52,438 bases of DNA, taken from contig JBCBGC010000047.1 of the NCBI GenBank assembly GCA_038527215.1, positions 1-52,438 on the forward strand. Reading direction: 5' to 3'. Below the pieces are notes generated by a model. The model ran no database searches. It had not been told where the DNA came from and was given only the letters and a program-made list of their open reading frames with translations. A program made the position numbers and the translations under genes. Below are positions 9,601-17,473 of the stretch, piece by piece (position 1 is the stretch's first letter; each line of letters begins with the position of its first letter). This stretch comes from JAWPMV01 sp038527215. GTDB taxonomy: Bacteria; Bacteroidota; Bacteroidia; J057.

Positions 9601-10167
9601 CATGAGGACCACGATTTCCCGATTGGTATCTGTATCAAAGTTGCCCACGATCACGTCAATATCCGGATCCTGGCGGCTGTTATTTTTTACGAATACATTC
9701 CCCAGGTAATAGACAGAATTAGTGGTAGCCAGCCCTTCTGGACTGCTGCCAAATTTTTCGAAAAGCTCTATGGTCAGGTAGACCCCGGTGTTGGTGCCAT
9801 TCTTTCCGACATAGGCCCGGACGACTCCCTGTCCATAATTCTCTCCCAAAAGAAAACCAGCAGCGGTGGCAGTTGCTCCCACCCCGGCAGGTACATTGGC
9901 CGCCGCAGAATTCGACATCGCGCCGCGGATCGTCGGTAGGGAAGTTCCCGCTTGACTGGGGTCAAAAGCCAGGCCGTTGATAGCGCCCTGGTTACTATTG
10001 TTTACCGAGATATCTGAATAAGTCAGCACGATCTCATTCTGCTGGATCAGGTTACGCATAGCCCCGAGGGGGTCGTCGGTATTTACCTGAGCAAAAGCTA
10101 GCGATAAGCTGCCTAGATATAAGGCCAGCGCAAGCGCAAATTGAAACGTGTGTTTTGCAAATTTCAT
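6697..10167 (-). CDS. Secreted T9SS (type A) surface protein with FG-GAP-like repeats and a Ser/Thr-rich middle module
   Basis: A 1156-residue exported protein. Residues 1-26 are a signal peptide. Residues 165-480 hold FG-GAP/VCBS-like propeller blades recognisable by acidic calcium-loop motifs (GNFDTDTNREIVVL, TDMDSDGVHELAVI, GDLDGDMVDEAVVA). Residues 605-850 are unusual: two long Ser/Thr-rich amphipathic stretches (STSSTHFRSIYEEVTSTTSS; TSVSASAGGAFKGIGLNVSV) flank a valine-rich strand segment, reminiscent of beta-pore-forming modules, though this is speculative. Residues 925-1040 resemble a CARDB/Ig-like domain. The end is a type A T9SS sorting domain (SAYPNPFENELTL, then SWPAGMYVYQIKG, ending VVLRR), so it is probably cell-surface attached or released. 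A strong terminator follows. Three 21-bp-spaced repeats lie just upstream, beside an AraC-type regulator gene. Confidence 0.8.
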   Translation of the reverse strand: MKFAKHTFQFALALALYLGSLSLAFAQVNTDDPLGAMRNLIQQNEIVLTYSDISVNNSNQGAINGLAFDPSQAGTSLPTIRGAMSNSAAANVPAGVGATATAAGFLLGENYGQGVVRAYVGKNGTNTGVYLTIELFEKFGSSPEGLATTNSVYYLGNVFVKNNSRQDPDIDVIVGNFDTDTNREIVVLMPNDQDQIEARFYDVTIDTWVGNALTLKPVLKQTVIVGNTTYDTQIKKGLAGAATDMDSDGVHELAVIYSSSNGIAITFQIMRRQANGDYAKDNVQSLMALTGNPCGGGGGGYNWSNVSMDIAAGEMNPQMPGDELVVAAHFGLTSGVGSAGNNKGLYIFPLGAVRNSSGFQGYRTSFCQNGAPFFTTNDQWHFSDEELAVDVATGDLDGDMVDEAVVAVSSKVMYFDGQTNTNASGNKYLTFNQLGSFNLTSAYSNNQIGGEARFADDFLDVGNIDPLTGNFGADFREEILIAKNFPLISDPINGDVSQKFELTVYGFNTTGAQNAVDLSTAVVRKQATNIASVSSGQKVRHFSAMFADLNGGSVVMEYPTRTDISEVLSASLVLNAPPAHFDVLGNQAYDVNNLYKTGEAPPTSSTSSTHFRSIYEEVTSTTSSFSTTFNSDWAIGESVSAGLDLSVFNMSAKIEHTYGEKFSQLQSSTIEKTITNSATAFLDDQLLAYMVDYAVLEYPVSRVGENTPFTHVVVVVPTKVDERFVSMRNPIHTYRPSHQFANLFSYPSEESDLEVYPLATNTWKGLKSVTINKNGGVGGQFSVTQDSATSQSVETTVFKETSVSASAGGAFKGIGLNVSVQGDYSTSSIQNSTLDFRKQVSLKSYLGQGELATIPGDYPYTITPMVYWSEDGALILDYLVDISKFEFWKNNYDSYDPAFLLLDPHKVEKQLEADSTYNSSDRFRTRDIYFEERPQQGQTTTIYARVFNYGFLDIPADTLDVAFYYNDPDGLDTLVHIATERIPFGFMGRDQGLGKNVVSTSWAVPADLGPDTKVVAIIDPNNQLMGEIHDYPNGNGVSNNIGWTCAFVPNCNVPTSQNMFFPGGITSTEDLLSAQVSAYPNPFENELTLDMDLLKSDDLTISVFNLQGQVIFQEKRSVGAGPQSLSLTTTSWPAGMYVYQIKGNRTHSTGKVVLRR

Positions 10168-10211
10168 AACTGACAGTATAAGGGTTAATGGTTGACCCCA
10201 AGGTCAGTTTT

Positions 10212-10265
10212 GCGGCTCACAAAGGCTTTACTTCAGCGCGCAAAGACTTGTCCTCAGCGCGCAAA
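10212..10265 (-). promoter_or_regulatory. Three 21-bp-spaced direct repeats, candidate operator of the T9SS cargo gene
   Basis: Read on the minus strand, TTTGCGCGCTGA occurs twice exactly (plus coordinates 10265-10254 and 10244-10233). A third, degenerate copy, TTTGTGAGCCGC, is at 10223-10212 (8 of 12 bases match). Start-to-start spacing is exactly 21 bp each time, two helical turns. The array ends 45 bp before the ATG of the 1156-residue cargo gene and begins 11 bp after the stop of the hybrid sensor whose output domain is AraC-type. A short inverted repeat TGACC-4-GGTCA (10193-10206) lies between the array and the gene. Confidence 0.65.
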
Positions 10266-10275
10266 AGTGGCTTTT

Positions 10276-13200
10276 TTAGCCCTTTTGAGGCTGTTTTTGA
10301 AATTCTGAAGGAGAAATACCGAAGGCCTCGGTAAAAATGCGGGAGAAGTAGGCAGGAGAAGAAATGCCCACTGCATCGCTTACTTCGGAGACGTTACCAA
10401 AGCCGGAAGCCAGGAGTTGCCGGGCTTTCTGTAAGCGAAAATCCCGTACAAATAATGTGGGGTTCTTCCCGGTCAGGGCTTTGAGTTTACGGTTGAGTTG
10501 GGAGCGACTCAGGGCCATCTCAGAAGCGAGGGCTTCGATGTTTAGTTCGGTGTTATCGAGCTGGGCTTCTAGGTAGTCGGTGAGCTTGGACAAAAAGCGC
10601 GACTCACGCGAACTCAAAGCCACTTCAGCGGGCTTAAGAATGACCGCTCCCTGGAAACGGGCCTGTAAGCGTTGCTGCATCTTCAGGGCACTCTCTACCA
10701 CCAACAGCAGTTCGCGGGGATTAAAGGGTTTGGACAAAAAGGCAAAAGCCTCTCTGCGCCAACCTTCGAGGCGGTCTTCCATAGAGGATTTGGCGCTGAG
10801 AAAAATGACCGGGATATGGTCGGTTTTGTCGTTGTCCTTGAGCAGCCGGACAAACTCCATCCCGTCCATGCGCGGCATCATGATATCGGCGATCACCAGA
10901 TCTGGCGTATGCTGCTGGGCCAACTCATAGGCTTCTTGTCCATCCGAGGCGACCAGCAAACGATAAGGCCCTCCTAAAACACTTCTAAGGTATTCCTGCA
11001 TGTCAGGGATATCTTCTGCCAACAAGACCAGGGGCTGTTCCTGATTGGCAGGAGCGTGTCCGTTGGTGGCAGGCACTACCGTGATCTTTTCCGCGGGGGT
11101 ATGCGAGACTAAAGCCGGAACGGTTTCCTGAATAAAAGTCGATGGCAAATGGGCTTTACCCAGAGGTAAGAGGATGCAGAAGGTACTGCCCTGCCCTACC
11201 CCACTTTCCACGCTGAGGCTTCCACCATGAAGCTCTACCAATTCCTTACACAAGGCCAGCCCGATTCCGGTTCCGGCTTCGAAGGGCTTGTCGCTAGCGG
11301 TACTGGCCTGATAAAAGGCATCGAAGACATGGGTCAATTCCTCGGGACTCAAGCCTGGTCCGTTGTCTTGTACGGCAATGGCAATGCCTTCCGGCTTTTT
11401 TTCCACCTTGACAGTCACCTCTCCTTGCTGCGGTGTGAATTTGAGGGCGTTGGCCAGAAGATTGGACAAAACCTGCTGGTATTTTTCTTTGTCCACATAT
11501 ACCTCCACCTCTTCATCCGGGGCTTCAAGGGTATATTGAATCTCTTTGATTTCAGCTTTGGAATGGAAGGAACTGAAGATCACGCGGGTCCAATCTACGA
11601 GGTCAAGGGGAGCAGCTTGGAGAGTTAGTTTTCCTTCTCGCAGTTTGGAGAGGTCCATGACCTGATTGACCAGTTCGAGCAGGCGGTTGGCATTGCGGCG
11701 CATCAGCACCAGTTTTTCTTTATCCTTTTCGTTTTTCTGCCCTTCAATCAGTTGCTCAAGGGGGCCTAAAATCAGGGTTAGCGGGGTACGCAACTCATGG
11801 GAGATCTGGGTAAAAAAGCGGGTCTTCATTTCATCCAGTTGGCGTTCCTGGTCGAGTAAGATCTGCTGTTGCTTTTGGCGGGCCCGGAAGAAAAGCCAAA
11901 GAAATACCGCCATAGCCCCAACTAATCCCAGGAGCGCCAGGAGCAGGTTCCGCCGGTTGGCAGCCTCCAAAGAGTCCTGTTCTAGTTCAGCGATCTTCCG
12001 CTGGTCAATTTCTTTTTCGTAGTCCAGGAGCAAAGATTGGTATTGCTTACGCCTTTCCAGCGAGTTCAGGGAATCGGTGAAGGTCTGGTATTTTTGTTGG
12101 TAGGTATAGGCTGCTTCGTAATTCCCTAGTTCGGCTTCTACCGGCACCAAGACGCTAAGCACATCCCGGGCTTCTTCCATTTGCTGACTGGTTTCGAAAT
12201 CTGCCAGGGAATTTCGGGCCATCCGCCGGGCCTCTTCCATCGCCCCGAGGGCCTGATAGCCCCTGGCCAGGGCAAGAAAAGCAGCTGCCCGGACGGGTCG
12301 CTCCAAGGCGTCTGATTTGTCCCGGATGAGGATAGCCAGGCTGTCTACGGCTTCCTGCGGACGCTGCTGAGCCAGCCGGATTTCAGCATGGTTGATCAAC
12401 ACCGAGGCCTTGTAAGCTTGATAATAATAGCTGCCTATTTTATAGTTCGCCCAAGCTTTCTCGAGGCGAGCCCGAGCGGCAGTCATCACAGAATCTCCCT
12501 GGTCCAGCCGCCCCTCATTCTTGAGCAGTACGCCATAGTTCACCATGGTTACCACCTCCCCAAATACATTTGAAATATGCGATAGAAGGTTCAGGGATTT
12601 AAGAAAATACGCTTCTGCTTCCTGTGCATCGCCTTCCCGAGAGAGCGTGAGGCCGAGATTGCCATAGGCATCCGCCAGAGAAACCGTATCCTTGATCGCC
12701 GCAAATATTTCCGCCGCGTTGATGGTGGCCTGGATACTTTTTTCGCTCATATTCTGGTGCCCATAGTAGCCTCCATCCCGCAAATAGCTATCCCCAATTT
12801 GAGCAGAATCTCCCTTGACGATGGCCGCTTCCCGGTAGAGCGCATTATAATGATACACACTGTCCAGCTCGTCCAGATTAAAATAGGTGTCTGGCAAGTA
12901 GCCAGCCCCTTGGGCAATCTCATGGAGATTATTCACCTCCCGGGCGCGCTTAAGACCCTTGCGGTAAAAGATCAGCGCTTTCCTATACTGGTTCTTCCCA
13001 AAGGCCAGATGCCCAAGAACATAATTCCCTTTGATATAGACATCCTGATATCCGATGCTGTCAGCCAGCACGACCGACTTATCAGCATACACCCCCGCCA
13101 TGGAATCCGAAACAGAAATATTACTGGCCAGACTGATATAGGTCCAGGCCAAATTAGAATCTGTGGCTACTGCTAGCTGACGTAAAAGACTGTCTCGCTT

Positions 13201-13323
13201 CTGCTCAGTCTGCTGGCGGGATTGGGCAAAGCCTGCTACCTGAGCAGTCAGGAAAACCATCAGCAGCAGGAGTGAGCAAGTACATGGGCGTGGGGGAGGC
13301 GGGAAAAGCTGATACCTACGCAT
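10276..13323 (-). CDS. Hybrid two-component sensor: TPR sensor, histidine kinase, receiver, AraC DNA-binding domain
   Basis: A one-protein signalling system of 1015 residues. A signal peptide (to about residue 34) leads to a periplasmic TPR-like helical region (55-420), a coiled linker and one membrane segment (459-479). The cytoplasmic part has a HisKA domain with ISHELRTP (His509) and a HATPase with the N box (Asn625), DNGPG (653-657) and GTGIGLAL (684-691). A receiver follows with phospho-acceptor Asp813 in IADIMMPRMDG and Lys865. An AraC/HTH_18 domain fills residues 915-1010. It is therefore complete from signal to DNA binding. The sensor is TPR repeats rather than the Y_Y_Y propeller of polysaccharide-sensing HTCS proteins, so the signal is unknown. 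It is divergent from the CHAT gene (123 bp apart) and upstream of the T9SS cargo gene. Confidence 0.92.
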   Translation of the reverse strand: MRRYQLFPPPPRPCTCSLLLLMVFLTAQVAGFAQSRQQTEQKRDSLLRQLAVATDSNLAWTYISLASNISVSDSMAGVYADKSVVLADSIGYQDVYIKGNYVLGHLAFGKNQYRKALIFYRKGLKRAREVNNLHEIAQGAGYLPDTYFNLDELDSVYHYNALYREAAIVKGDSAQIGDSYLRDGGYYGHQNMSEKSIQATINAAEIFAAIKDTVSLADAYGNLGLTLSREGDAQEAEAYFLKSLNLLSHISNVFGEVVTMVNYGVLLKNEGRLDQGDSVMTAARARLEKAWANYKIGSYYYQAYKASVLINHAEIRLAQQRPQEAVDSLAILIRDKSDALERPVRAAAFLALARGYQALGAMEEARRMARNSLADFETSQQMEEARDVLSVLVPVEAELGNYEAAYTYQQKYQTFTDSLNSLERRKQYQSLLLDYEKEIDQRKIAELEQDSLEAANRRNLLLALLGLVGAMAVFLWLFFRARQKQQQILLDQERQLDEMKTRFFTQISHELRTPLTLILGPLEQLIEGQKNEKDKEKLVLMRRNANRLLELVNQVMDLSKLREGKLTLQAAPLDLVDWTRVIFSSFHSKAEIKEIQYTLEAPDEEVEVYVDKEKYQQVLSNLLANALKFTPQQGEVTVKVEKKPEGIAIAVQDNGPGLSPEELTHVFDAFYQASTASDKPFEAGTGIGLALCKELVELHGGSLSVESGVGQGSTFCILLPLGKAHLPSTFIQETVPALVSHTPAEKITVVPATNGHAPANQEQPLVLLAEDIPDMQEYLRSVLGGPYRLLVASDGQEAYELAQQHTPDLVIADIMMPRMDGMEFVRLLKDNDKTDHIPVIFLSAKSSMEDRLEGWRREAFAFLSKPFNPRELLLVVESALKMQQRLQARFQGAVILKPAEVALSSRESRFLSKLTDYLEAQLDNTELNIEALASEMALSRSQLNRKLKALTGKNPTLFVRDFRLQKARQLLASGFGNVSEVSDAVGISSPAYFSRIFTEAFGISPSEFQKQPQKG

Positions 13324-13446
13324 AAATTCAAGTTAGGAATATTTTGAACACTGGCTATCCCTGGATATGAACTAGTGTGGATAAGTAGGTTTCCTTAGGA
13401 AGGGAGAAAACTCGCTTCCTAGTATAAAAAATCGCATTTTGTCAGC

Positions 13447-16400
13447 ATGAAATGGTCTTTACAGCCCTTGCTTTGCTTGTTTTTTGTCCTAATCCTCTTC
13501 ACCTTCCCCCACCTATATGCTCAAGATATGAAGCCCGAAGCAGCGGATAGTCTCCTGCAACGGGCGGAACAGGCTTTACAACAAAAGCAATATAATGAGG
13601 TCAACCTATGGGCTGAGGAAGCCGCAAAAGCATTCGAAGCGGCTGGTAATTGGGTTTCTTACGTTCGGGCAAAAAATACCCTGGCAGAATGGTACCTCAG
13701 GCAACGGGAACCTTCTGACGGCAAAGCCATCCTGGAAAGCATTCTGGCTGAGGATGCAGATAAGCTATCCGGCAAGGACCGTGCGGAGTTAGCTTATGCA
13801 CACAAAAACCTGGGGATCGCTTACGCGCAGGGGCAGGAATACCAAAAAGCAGAAGCGGAATGGGAAAAAGCGCGGGAAATCACCCTGGCCACGGTTGGAG
13901 ATGAGGCTGATATTCTGGCTGAGTTGATCGGCAACCTGGCTACAGTAGCCAGCAAGATGGGCGACTCCCGTAAAAGCATTCGTGCCTATCAGGAAATGCT
14001 GAGTTTTTACCGGAAAAAATACCCTGAAAATCACCGGGTGTTTATCAAAGTATATCAGGATCTCGGGATTGAGGAAGGCCAATTACGGAATTTTGAACAG
14101 GCCTACGCTTATTTCGATCAGGCACTCAGTATTTCTCGCAAAGTCTATCAAGGTCCCCACGGAACGCAGGTCGAGATATACCAATCTATCGCTGATCTCC
14201 AACGCTTACAAAATCAATATCAGGCTTCCATCGCAACCACCGACCGGGCCCTGGCCATTGCGGAACAGTTGGGGCAGGCCCAAAGTGAACATTACCTCCG
14301 CACCAAAGCCCAGAACCTGCTGGTGAAATTCTACTTCCGGGATTTTGACGAAAACTATCAAGAGTATCGACAACTCCTGAGAGCGTATGACCAGTTCTAC
14401 GGCCCCAGACACCCCAAAGTGATTGAAGCCTGGAAAAACCTGGGGCGCTTTTCTAAAGATTTTCAGCAGTTCCCAAGAGCAGACCAAGCCCTGAAAACCG
14501 CCATTTCGCTATTCGACACCACCGATGTCGACCAACTAAGCCTACAAATAGATACCTGGGATGAACTGGGCCGACTGGGAGATTATCAGGGCAAGTTTTC
14601 TGAATCTGTCAAGGCCTATGAAAAAGCCCTTTCTTTGATGGGCTATGAAACGACAGGCAGGCTGGTAAAAAAAGAAGGCTCTGATCTATTTACTCAGAAG
14701 GCTGGTTACGACTTACAAATCGCTGTCCTGACCGATTACCTCCAGGCCCACATGGCCTTATATGCCACGGAAAAAATTCCCTCCTCCGTAGATCGGGCTT
14801 TAGAAGCTGCCAATTATGGCTTTCAAATTCTGGACAAAATCCTGCGCGAAGTAGAATCTGCTGAAGGTCGGCAGGGTTTGGTCAGTTTTGCCTATCCTTT
14901 TTTGAGTTTCTCCCTGGAAGCGGCTTATCGGAAATGGTTGTTGACCGAAGACCCCGTGTGGATAGAAAAAGCCTTTGACATCTCAGAAAGGTCCAAGGCC
15001 TATGAATTGCTCAGCAGTGCCCGGAGTCAACAGCAACTGGCCCATTTGGTGATACCGGAGGAGTTAGAGAGCGCCATCAACCAGGCCGAGGCCCAACGCT
15101 TTCAGTTGCAAGAAAAAGGCTTTCAGTTGGATCAGCATGCTGAAACGACGGAGGCTGCCACACTTCAAGCCGAATTACTCCTTTTAGAAACCCGTTTTGA
15201 TTCTCTACTAGCGATACTGGAAAAAGATTATCCGGCTTATTACCAGATCAAATTTGGGGATGCACCATTGCCGGTTACGGAAGCCCAACGAGCCCTGAAT
15301 CAAGACGAAGCGCTGGTCTCTTACTTTGTGGGACGACAATGGATCTGGATTCTGGTCCTGGAACAGGAAAAGCTCCGCTTTTTTCCTGCCATTATTCCCG
15401 ATTCAGACACCTGGCCTCAGCCCATTGAAAAATTTCGGGCCAGCCTGACCGATCCTACGGTTTCCTTGCAAGACCATCATCGCATGGGATATGACCTCTA
15501 TGATTTGTTCATGGACTCAGTCATCACCGGCCTGAGTCCCAACATCAGTAAGCTGGTGATCATCCCAGATGGCAGCCTGGGGCATCTGCCGATTGAAAAT
15601 TTTATCACCACGCCCTACTCCGACTCTACCGGACACGAGCCTCTGCGCTATCTCATGGAGGACTATCAGATCCACTATGGCTACTCCGTCAGCCTATGGC
15701 TCACGCAAAAACAAAAGCGCGCGGGTCAGCAGCCCTCCAGACTGTTTGGTGGTTTTGCCGCTTCCTATGATCAGTTTTCGGAAAAAATGGCCGATAGCCT
15801 CAGCGCCTCGCAACCTATGCTGGCCAGCCTGGTTCGCTCTGGGGAAGCTCCGCTACCAGGAGCCATCCGAGAGGTTTCCTTTATTGCGGATCTGCTGGGA
15901 GGAGAAGCCTATCTGGGCAAGGAAGCCAATGAAGCAACCTTTAAATCAGAAGCCGGAAAATACCGCATCTTGCATCTGGCCATGCATACCCTGCTCGCAG
16001 ATCGCAACCCTTTATATTCGCAGTTCATTTTTACACCGGAATCTGATACGACAGAGGATAACCTGCTGCTGGCTGCCGAGCTGTACCAAATGAAACTTCC
16101 CGCAGAAATGGCGGTCCTTAGCGCCTGCAACACGGGTTTTGGGCAAGTCCGACGAGGAGAAGGGGTGATGAGCCTTTCCCGGGCCTTTACCATTGCCGGC
16201 TGCCCCAGTATCATTATGAGCCTGTGGAAAGTGCCGGATCAGACGACGGAAGGAATCATGCGGTATTTCTACGAAGGACTAAAAGAAGGTAAGAGAAAAG
16301 ATGAGGCCTTGCACTGGGCCAAAAAAACCTATCTCGAGCGTACCCAGGCGGTGGAGCGAAAGCACCCTTTCTATTGGGCTGGCTTTATCGCCATTGGAGA

Positions 16401-16542
16401 CATGAAACCGGTAGATTTTTCCCACCCTCTCTCTCCCTGGATATGGATTGGAGGGGTGTTGGCCGTATTGGTTTTAGCAGGCCTTTGGTACAGAAATGTA
16501 AATCAGCAAAAAAAGCAGCAGGCTCAGTCTGCCTCGGCATAA
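13447..16542 (+). CDS. Secreted TPR-CHAT protein (caspase-fold protease) with C-terminal membrane anchor
   Basis: A 1031-residue protein with a signal peptide (residues 1-26), a long array of TPR helices (about 30-460), a coiled region, then a CHAT domain (about 620-985). The CHAT domain belongs to the caspase/separase clan. The catalytic pair is present: His847 in HLAMHT and Cys894 in SACNTG, followed by the diagnostic GEGVMSLSRAF and PFYWAGFIAIG. A hydrophobic segment (about 998-1018) with a basic tail closes the protein, which would anchor it in a membrane with the TPR-CHAT part outside the cytoplasm. The TPRs probably bind a partner or peptide; the substrate is unknown. Its stop overlaps the convergent gntK gene by 19 nt. 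It shares a 123-bp divergent intergenic region with the TPR sensor kinase. Confidence 0.88.
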   Translation: MKWSLQPLLCLFFVLILFTFPHLYAQDMKPEAADSLLQRAEQALQQKQYNEVNLWAEEAAKAFEAAGNWVSYVRAKNTLAEWYLRQREPSDGKAILESILAEDADKLSGKDRAELAYAHKNLGIAYAQGQEYQKAEAEWEKAREITLATVGDEADILAELIGNLATVASKMGDSRKSIRAYQEMLSFYRKKYPENHRVFIKVYQDLGIEEGQLRNFEQAYAYFDQALSISRKVYQGPHGTQVEIYQSIADLQRLQNQYQASIATTDRALAIAEQLGQAQSEHYLRTKAQNLLVKFYFRDFDENYQEYRQLLRAYDQFYGPRHPKVIEAWKNLGRFSKDFQQFPRADQALKTAISLFDTTDVDQLSLQIDTWDELGRLGDYQGKFSESVKAYEKALSLMGYETTGRLVKKEGSDLFTQKAGYDLQIAVLTDYLQAHMALYATEKIPSSVDRALEAANYGFQILDKILREVESAEGRQGLVSFAYPFLSFSLEAAYRKWLLTEDPVWIEKAFDISERSKAYELLSSARSQQQLAHLVIPEELESAINQAEAQRFQLQEKGFQLDQHAETTEAATLQAELLLLETRFDSLLAILEKDYPAYYQIKFGDAPLPVTEAQRALNQDEALVSYFVGRQWIWILVLEQEKLRFFPAIIPDSDTWPQPIEKFRASLTDPTVSLQDHHRMGYDLYDLFMDSVITGLSPNISKLVIIPDGSLGHLPIENFITTPYSDSTGHEPLRYLMEDYQIHYGYSVSLWLTQKQKRAGQQPSRLFGGFAASYDQFSEKMADSLSASQPMLASLVRSGEAPLPGAIREVSFIADLLGGEAYLGKEANEATFKSEAGKYRILHLAMHTLLADRNPLYSQFIFTPESDTTEDNLLLAAELYQMKLPAEMAVLSACNTGFGQVRRGEGVMSLSRAFTIAGCPSIIMSLWKVPDQTTEGIMRYFYEGLKEGKRKDEALHWAKKTYLERTQAVERKHPFYWAGFIAIGDMKPVDFSHPLSPWIWIGGVLAVLVLAGLWYRNVNQQKKQQAQSASA

Positions 16543-17027
16543 GCGAGGACTTGCTCAATCAGGCTATCGGCTTCCTCCGCTACATCCAGGGTGAGGACAT
16601 CCTCCGGAATCTCCAAGGTTTCTAACTGAGAAGGCAGCAGACTGGAGGGCATGTAGGCATGTTCCCGTTCGGCCAACCTTTTGGCGAGTAATTCCTGGGC
16701 GCCGTGAAGCAGGATAAAGCGTACCCTTCTGTCATCGCGCTGCAATACCTCCCGGTAAGCAGCTTTTAGGGCAGAACAAGCAATGATAGAGGTAGTGCCG
16801 TTTTCCAACTGGGTCTCTATTTGTTTTCTTAGTTCCAGGAGCCAGGGTACGCGGTCTTCATCATTCAAGGGCTGCCCCTGACGCATTTTCTCTACGTTCG
16901 CTTTCGGATGAAAATCATCCCCTTCGAAGAACGGCCAGCCCGATTTTTCACTGAGCTTTTTTCCAATGAAGGTTTTACCTGCTCCGCTCACCCCCATCAA
17001 TACATATATTCTGGTTCCAGATGCCAT
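16524..17027 (-). CDS. gntK: Gluconokinase
   Basis: Phosphorylates D-gluconate with ATP to 6-phosphogluconate, feeding the pentose phosphate or Entner-Doudoroff route. The P-loop GVSGAGKT is at residues 12-19. The substrate region has the family signature EGDDFHPKANVEKM followed by LNDEDRVPWL, and the ACSALKAAYRE segment is also typical. At 167 residues it is full length for the GntK family and cytoplasmic. No gluconate permease or regulator is adjacent. The 3' end overlaps the CHAT gene by 19 nt on the opposite strand. Confidence 0.93.
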   Translation of the reverse strand: MASGTRIYVLMGVSGAGKTFIGKKLSEKSGWPFFEGDDFHPKANVEKMRQGQPLNDEDRVPWLLELRKQIETQLENGTTSIIACSALKAAYREVLQRDDRRVRFILLHGAQELLAKRLAEREHAYMPSSLLPSQLETLEIPEDVLTLDVAEEADSLIEQVLAYAEAD

Positions 17028-17183
17028 TTGAATCCCCTTTTACCCCTTGCCAGGGTGTACTTCACGCCTTCGAAATTGAACATTCCTTTGCGGAAACGCA
17101 ACTTTCAAGCCGCCCAAATATGTGAGCCAAAGGGCCAACCTAACGGACCAAACCGACGTAGATAGCGCTGAGGGAGATTTTTG

Positions 17184-17215
17184 TTTGCGAAATCCCCGGT
17201 CAAGGCATACATTTG
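17184..17215 (+). promoter_or_regulatory. Bacteroidota sigma-ABfr-type promoter of tRNA-Leu
   Basis: TTTG (17184-17187) and TACATTTG (17208-17215) are separated by exactly 20 bp, a full match to the Bacteroidota consensus TTTG-N19/20-TAnnTTTG. Initiation near 17222 would give a 5' leader of about 50 nt before the tRNA. This is the clearest promoter in the window and supports the taxonomic call. Confidence 0.75.
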
Positions 17216-17271
17216 CATTGCTCAAAATTGAGCTGAGCCGTGCCAGTCTTCTGGCAAGTGTGCCCTCCCAC

Positions 17272-17353
17272 GCCCGAGTGGTGGAATTGGTAGACACGTT
17301 GGTCTCAAAAACCAATGGCGCAAGCCGTGCCGGTTCGAGTCCGGCCTCGGGTA
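17272..17353 (+). tRNA. tRNA-Leu, anticodon CAA
   Basis: The acceptor arms GCCCGAG (17272-17278) and CTCGGGT (17346-17352) pair, with discriminator A at 17353. The D arm contains GGTAGAC. The anticodon stem is TTGGT/ACCAA around loop CTCAAAA, which gives anticodon CAA and reads UUG. The long class II variable arm (TGGCGCAAGCCG) and the T arm GGTTCGAGTCC are those of a leucine tRNA. The CCA end is not encoded. It is a single isolated tRNA with its own promoter and terminator. Confidence 0.95.
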
Positions 17354-17357
17354 CTCC

Positions 17358-17393
17358 ACAAGCGATGTGCAGGTGCACATCGCTTGTTTTTTT
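17358..17393 (+). terminator. Terminator of tRNA-Leu
   Basis: A perfect 13-bp stem (acaagcgatgtgc 17358-17370 with gcacatcgcttgt 17375-17387), a 4-nt loop and a run of seven Ts begin 5 nt after the tRNA. Confidence 0.92.
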
Positions 17394-17418
17394 GTTCACT
17401 GGGGAAGCCTGGGCACAT

Positions 17419-17456
17419 AAAAAAAACGGCCTCAAGAAATCTGAGGCCGTTTTTTT
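17419..17456. terminator. Bidirectional terminator between tRNA-Leu and the aminotransferase
   Basis: The stem cggcctca (17427-17434)/tgaggccg (17442-17449) is flanked by eight As on the left and seven Ts on the right, so it can end transcription from either strand. On the minus strand it would serve the DegT gene that stops at 17474. Confidence 0.88.
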
Positions 17457-17473
17457 ATGTAAGCTGCAGGGAC

